A stretch of 32,301 nucleotides of DNA from Pilatotrama ljubarskyi (Eukaryota; Basidiomycota; Agaricomycetes; Polyporales; Polyporaceae): positions 1 to 32,301 of the forward strand of contig MU277814.1 in assembly GCA_022385805.1 (NCBI GenBank), in the 5' to 3' direction. Position numbers and translations under genes: made by a program. A model generated the notes under the pieces. It was not told the DNA's origin, did not search any database, and worked only from the letters and a program-made list of their open reading frames with translations. The stretch's first letter is position 1; the number at the start of each line of letters is the position of its first letter. This document shows positions 30,225 to 32,301 of the stretch, piece after piece.

Positions 30225-30662
30225 AGGCCCCCTGATAATCCCAGGTAGGCCGGCCGATTAGCGCCCGTGTCTGGGAGGGTCCGTGTCCGGACGGATTTTG
30301 GCGAGAATGTCCGGATTTTCGGCCGCCCGGCGGATCCTGAGTGGGCATGTCCGGACCTTCCGCCCGGCCCCTGCAGGGCCGGGCGGGCTGCAGCATAAGG
30401 GTTCCCCTCCGGTCCGCGGCTCCCGACCCCCGCTGTCGGCGCTTCACGGCCGCCTAAAACCGCTGCCCCCCACCCATGTCCGGATGGGGGACCGGCCGAC
30501 GTACCGCCCTCTCCCCCCATGTCTGGACTATCGGCCGGGTGAGAAGGCCTTTTTGGGCCTCCGTGTCCGGACTCTCGATCATCATCCAGCCTCCAAAACC
30601 TTAGACGCCGTCCGGATGACGGGCGCTTATCGGCCGGGATACCCTGGGATTATCAGGGGCCT
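30225..30662. mobile_element. MITE-like element A (438 bp, TIR about 43 bp)
   Basis: The left end reads AGGCCCCCTGATAATCCCAG and continues through CGGCCGATTAGCGCCCGT. The right end, inverted, reads AGGCCCCTGATAATCCCAGG and continues through CGGCCGATAAGCGCCCGT, with only a few differences. The interior is non-coding and carries six GTCCGGA copies plus one variant. GTAAGT flanks it on both sides (30219-30224 and, two bases away, 30665-30670), a possible target-site duplication. Non-autonomous DNA transposon is inference from structure. Confidence 0.6.
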
Positions 30663-30663
30663 G

Positions 30664-30771
30664 TGTAAGTCCACACTTCGTGGGCAAACCGAAGGCGGCC
30701 GTAATATATGCCTGTTCAGTTGATCTCCCTCTCATTGCTTATCGGCCTCGTAGAAACTCCCAACCCGGTGG
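30664..30771 (+). repeat. Imperfect direct repeat, copy 2
   Basis: Partner of 29024-29122. It begins immediately after the right end of MITE-like element A, so that element may have inserted into or beside a copy of this older repeat. Confidence 0.6.
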
Positions 30772-30908
30772 TGAGGCAACTCGGCTCGGGAATCCGCGCA
30801 GAGGGGTGGACGCGTATGCGTACGCTGCGTTTGGTCGGATTGTTCGCTGCTACCACCGGTGTGTCGTCACGCGTAGATGCCCTCCTACAACAGAGAGTGG
30901 ATGACTTC

Positions 30909-31341
30909 CCGTAAGGCTTTTCAGACGGGCGCTCATCTGTAAACTGTCGACTCCACCATGATCGAGTCGGCGATTGAAAACAGGATCTAGATTGGATATA
31001 CCCCATGGCCGGCTTACTCAGCTGCCCTCAGCGTCTCTCTCCTGCACCAGGATGGTAGTTATGTGATGGCGCGCGCCGCCCTCCCTGCCTTCCTCGGCCG
31101 CCCCACCTTCCGTTTATGCTGTTTTCAGAATCATTGCAGTTTAGAAGGGGGGGTCGACCCCCCCTTTCAGATTTGGGCGCTTCTGAAGGCCTTCTGAAAA
31201 CGAGCGCCCGTCGGAGTTTATGGTCGGACTGTGAATCTCTTCCCCGGATCTCGGTACGCCTGCTTTCTTTGGTAGCCCAACGCGGTTTTCAGAAGAGCGC
31301 CCGAGTTTTCAGACAAGCGCCCGTCTGAAAAGCCTTCACGG
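30909..31341. mobile_element. MITE-like element B (433 bp, TIR about 34 bp)
   Basis: The left end CCGTAAGGCTTTTCAGACGG, continuing GCGCTCATCTGTAAA, is repeated inverted at the right end (31306-31341), with about four differences and one indel. The right end itself folds: TTTTCAGAC and GTCTGAAAA flank AAGCGCCC. The interior has more TTTTCAGA/GCGCCCG units and a perfect G7-TCGA-C7 palindrome at 31147-31164. It shares the AGCGCCCGT core with element A and has nearly the same size. No clear target-site duplication is visible. Confidence 0.55.
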
Positions 31342-31496
31342 CAGGCAAAGGGGGGGGGGACCCCGGGCGCGATAGCTGGGGGATAGCCACGACCGGCGTT
31401 TAACTGTACCCGAGCTTTCACACGCCTCTCACCGCGTGGCTTAGTTAAACTATGCCTGGCCTATGGCCCGTATATAGCGAGCAGGAAAAGGAAAAC

Positions 31497-31572
31497 TATC
31501 ACATTGGCGTATGCAGGCAGGCGATAGCAGTGTGATAGCCATGCGTCGACGAGCTGCCCGACAATGTGATAG
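31497..31572. repeat. Inverted repeat CTATCACATTG
   Basis: CTATCACATTG at 31497-31507 and its exact complement at 31562-31572. A further TGTGATAGCC copy lies between them at 31531-31540. Probably another small element relic. Confidence 0.5.
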
Positions 31573-31931
31573 CCAAGTGCTCTTTGACTTCCTCAGAGTG
31601 TTACTGGCTCGCGCCTTCTGAAAATTTGAAAGGCCGCTTTCACACGTCTGTGACCAAGCGCTTGAGCGAGTTGAGTTCAGTCCTGCCACGAGGCTACTCA
31701 CCGCTTTCCACACGTCCACCCCTGTCTCAATACAATCTCATGTCTGCCCCGCGTCACTCTTCGTGCAAACATGGAAGGCAAGTGGTATCTAACCAACAAA
31801 TGAGGCTCCGCCACTACTTCTGCTTACTTCCTAGGTACGCTCGATTTCCGTCTCAGTTGCTGATCAACGAGGTCGGACCCTGTACTCTAGTCGCCATCTG
31901 TTCACTATAGCTAGTCGATAGCAGGGCCCGA

Positions 31932-31971
31932 CACCAGGTTTTCTGGTGAGTTTGATCTGTCTTAACAGATC
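31932..31971. repeat. Two adjacent perfect hairpins
   Basis: CACCAG-GTTTT-CTGGTG (31932-31948) is followed five bases later by GATCTGT-CTTA-ACAGATC (31954-31971). Both stems are perfect. They lie about 180 bases before the partial reading frame at the window edge. Their role is unknown. Confidence 0.6.
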
Positions 31972-32154
31972 TCGTGAGCCTGTCCAAAATCCCGCTCAGC
32001 AGACGTGCAGTTGTGTGCGTCCTCACGCATTTTCGCGGCTATGTTGTGCCTGACCATAGCCTTTCACCTCTCTTCAGCCAAACGAGCCAAACGGCGCCTT
32101 TCTGCTCTGCGTCACACCGCTTCCACTTACCCGCACCAGACCGCCCCGTTCGTC

Positions 32155-32301
32155 ATGCGTTACCGGTCCACCCCGCGCAATCCCGCTCACCATAACACCG
32201 CTTCGAGCCCCCCCGCGCCAAACCACACCATTCCCACCATGACGCCGTTACACCGCGACCACCCAGCGACGCCAAACCCGCCAAGCCACAACACTCCTCG
32301 C
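32155..32301 (+). CDS. Possible 5' end of a gene running off the window
   Basis: An ATG opens a frame of 49 codons that is still open at the last base (MRYRSTPRNPAHHNTASSPP...). A second in-frame ATG with a better context (CCCACCATGACG) lies at 32239. The sequence is rich in Pro, His, Asn and Thr, as in disordered N-termini. No family can be named from this much, and it may be chance in a C-rich stretch. Confidence 0.25.
   Translation, partial: MRYRSTPRNPAHHNTASSPPAPNHTIPTMTPLHRDHPATPNPPSHNTPR

Larger units (their letters stand above)
28931..32154. other. Repeat-rich intergenic region without genes
   Basis: Over 3 kb with no supported complete gene. It holds an imperfect direct repeat pair, two MITE-like elements of about 435 bp, a shorter inverted-repeat unit of 148 bp, many copies of GGACTGTGAAT in both orientations, and several hairpins, all listed separately. 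This looks like a graveyard of small non-autonomous transposons. Confidence 0.65.

Noticed and set aside
29443..31400. CRISPR array or prokaryotic repeat
   Set aside because: The repeats are irregularly spaced, occur in both orientations and have no uniform spacers. The whole window is eukaryotic.
29021..32301. Autonomous transposon or retroelement
   Set aside because: No transposase, integrase or reverse-transcriptase motifs were found in any frame; only short inverted-repeat units are present.
1..32301. Secondary-metabolite or other co-regulated gene cluster
   Set aside because: The neighbours are unrelated housekeeping, signalling and cell-wall genes with separate promoters and mixed orientation. 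No core biosynthetic enzyme is present.

Overview
The window is nuclear DNA of a basidiomycete, most likely an Agaricomycete (mushroom or polypore type). The evidence is compact GC-rich genes cut by many 45-75 nt GT-AG introns, intron-bearing nuclear tRNA genes, no operons, and protein families typical of these fungi: a divergent G-alpha, a GPI-type GH16 glucanase, an F-box-like protein and a DUF7729-like secreted protein. I assembled gene models by hand, joining exons at splice sites where the reading frame and family motifs agree. Thirteen protein genes and two tRNA genes are supported.

Layout. 1-1070: no gene. 1071-3154 (+): nine-exon divergent G-alpha. 4180-6036 (-): Cbf1-type bHLH factor, sharing a divergent promoter with a GH16 glucanase (7149-8718, +). 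8870-8955: tRNA-Ala(AGC). 9150-10607 (+): Set5-like SET/zinc-finger methyltransferase, convergent with an ALKBH6-like dioxygenase (10762-11959, -). 12343-14781 (-): BAG-domain co-chaperone. 15635-16620 (-): cytidine/dCMP-deaminase-like protein, head-to-head with translation factor eEF1B-alpha (16982-18043, +). 18732-19783 (+): cyanamide-hydratase-like HD protein. 20318-21547 (+): secreted, probably GPI-anchored DUF7729-like protein. 21735-21831: tRNA-Ser(AGA). 22013-23764 (+): divergent Cdc20/Cdh1-family APC/C activator. 25258-27256 (+): single-pass membrane protein with a long RTP-rich tail. 27605-28584 (-): F-box-like protein. From about 29.0 kb to the end there is no convincing complete gene. 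That segment is a mosaic of repeats, including two MITE-like elements of about 435 bp and a scattered GGACTGTGAAT family.

The genes are mostly unrelated housekeeping and cell-wall functions, each with its own promoter. One possible regulatory thread is the Cbf1-type factor. CACGTG sites of the class B bHLH type lie in its own promoter and first intron, and upstream of the BAG and APC/C-activator genes.

The main points for a second look are: an in-frame, stop-free intron placed exactly inside the Cbf1 DNA-binding helix; a probable one-nucleotide exon in the F-box-like gene; a GC-AG intron in the ALKBH6 gene; a G-alpha lacking the catalytic Gln; a deaminase whose zinc motifs are about 145 residues apart; and the repeat elements of the last 3 kb. 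I found no clear self-contained new multi-gene system.
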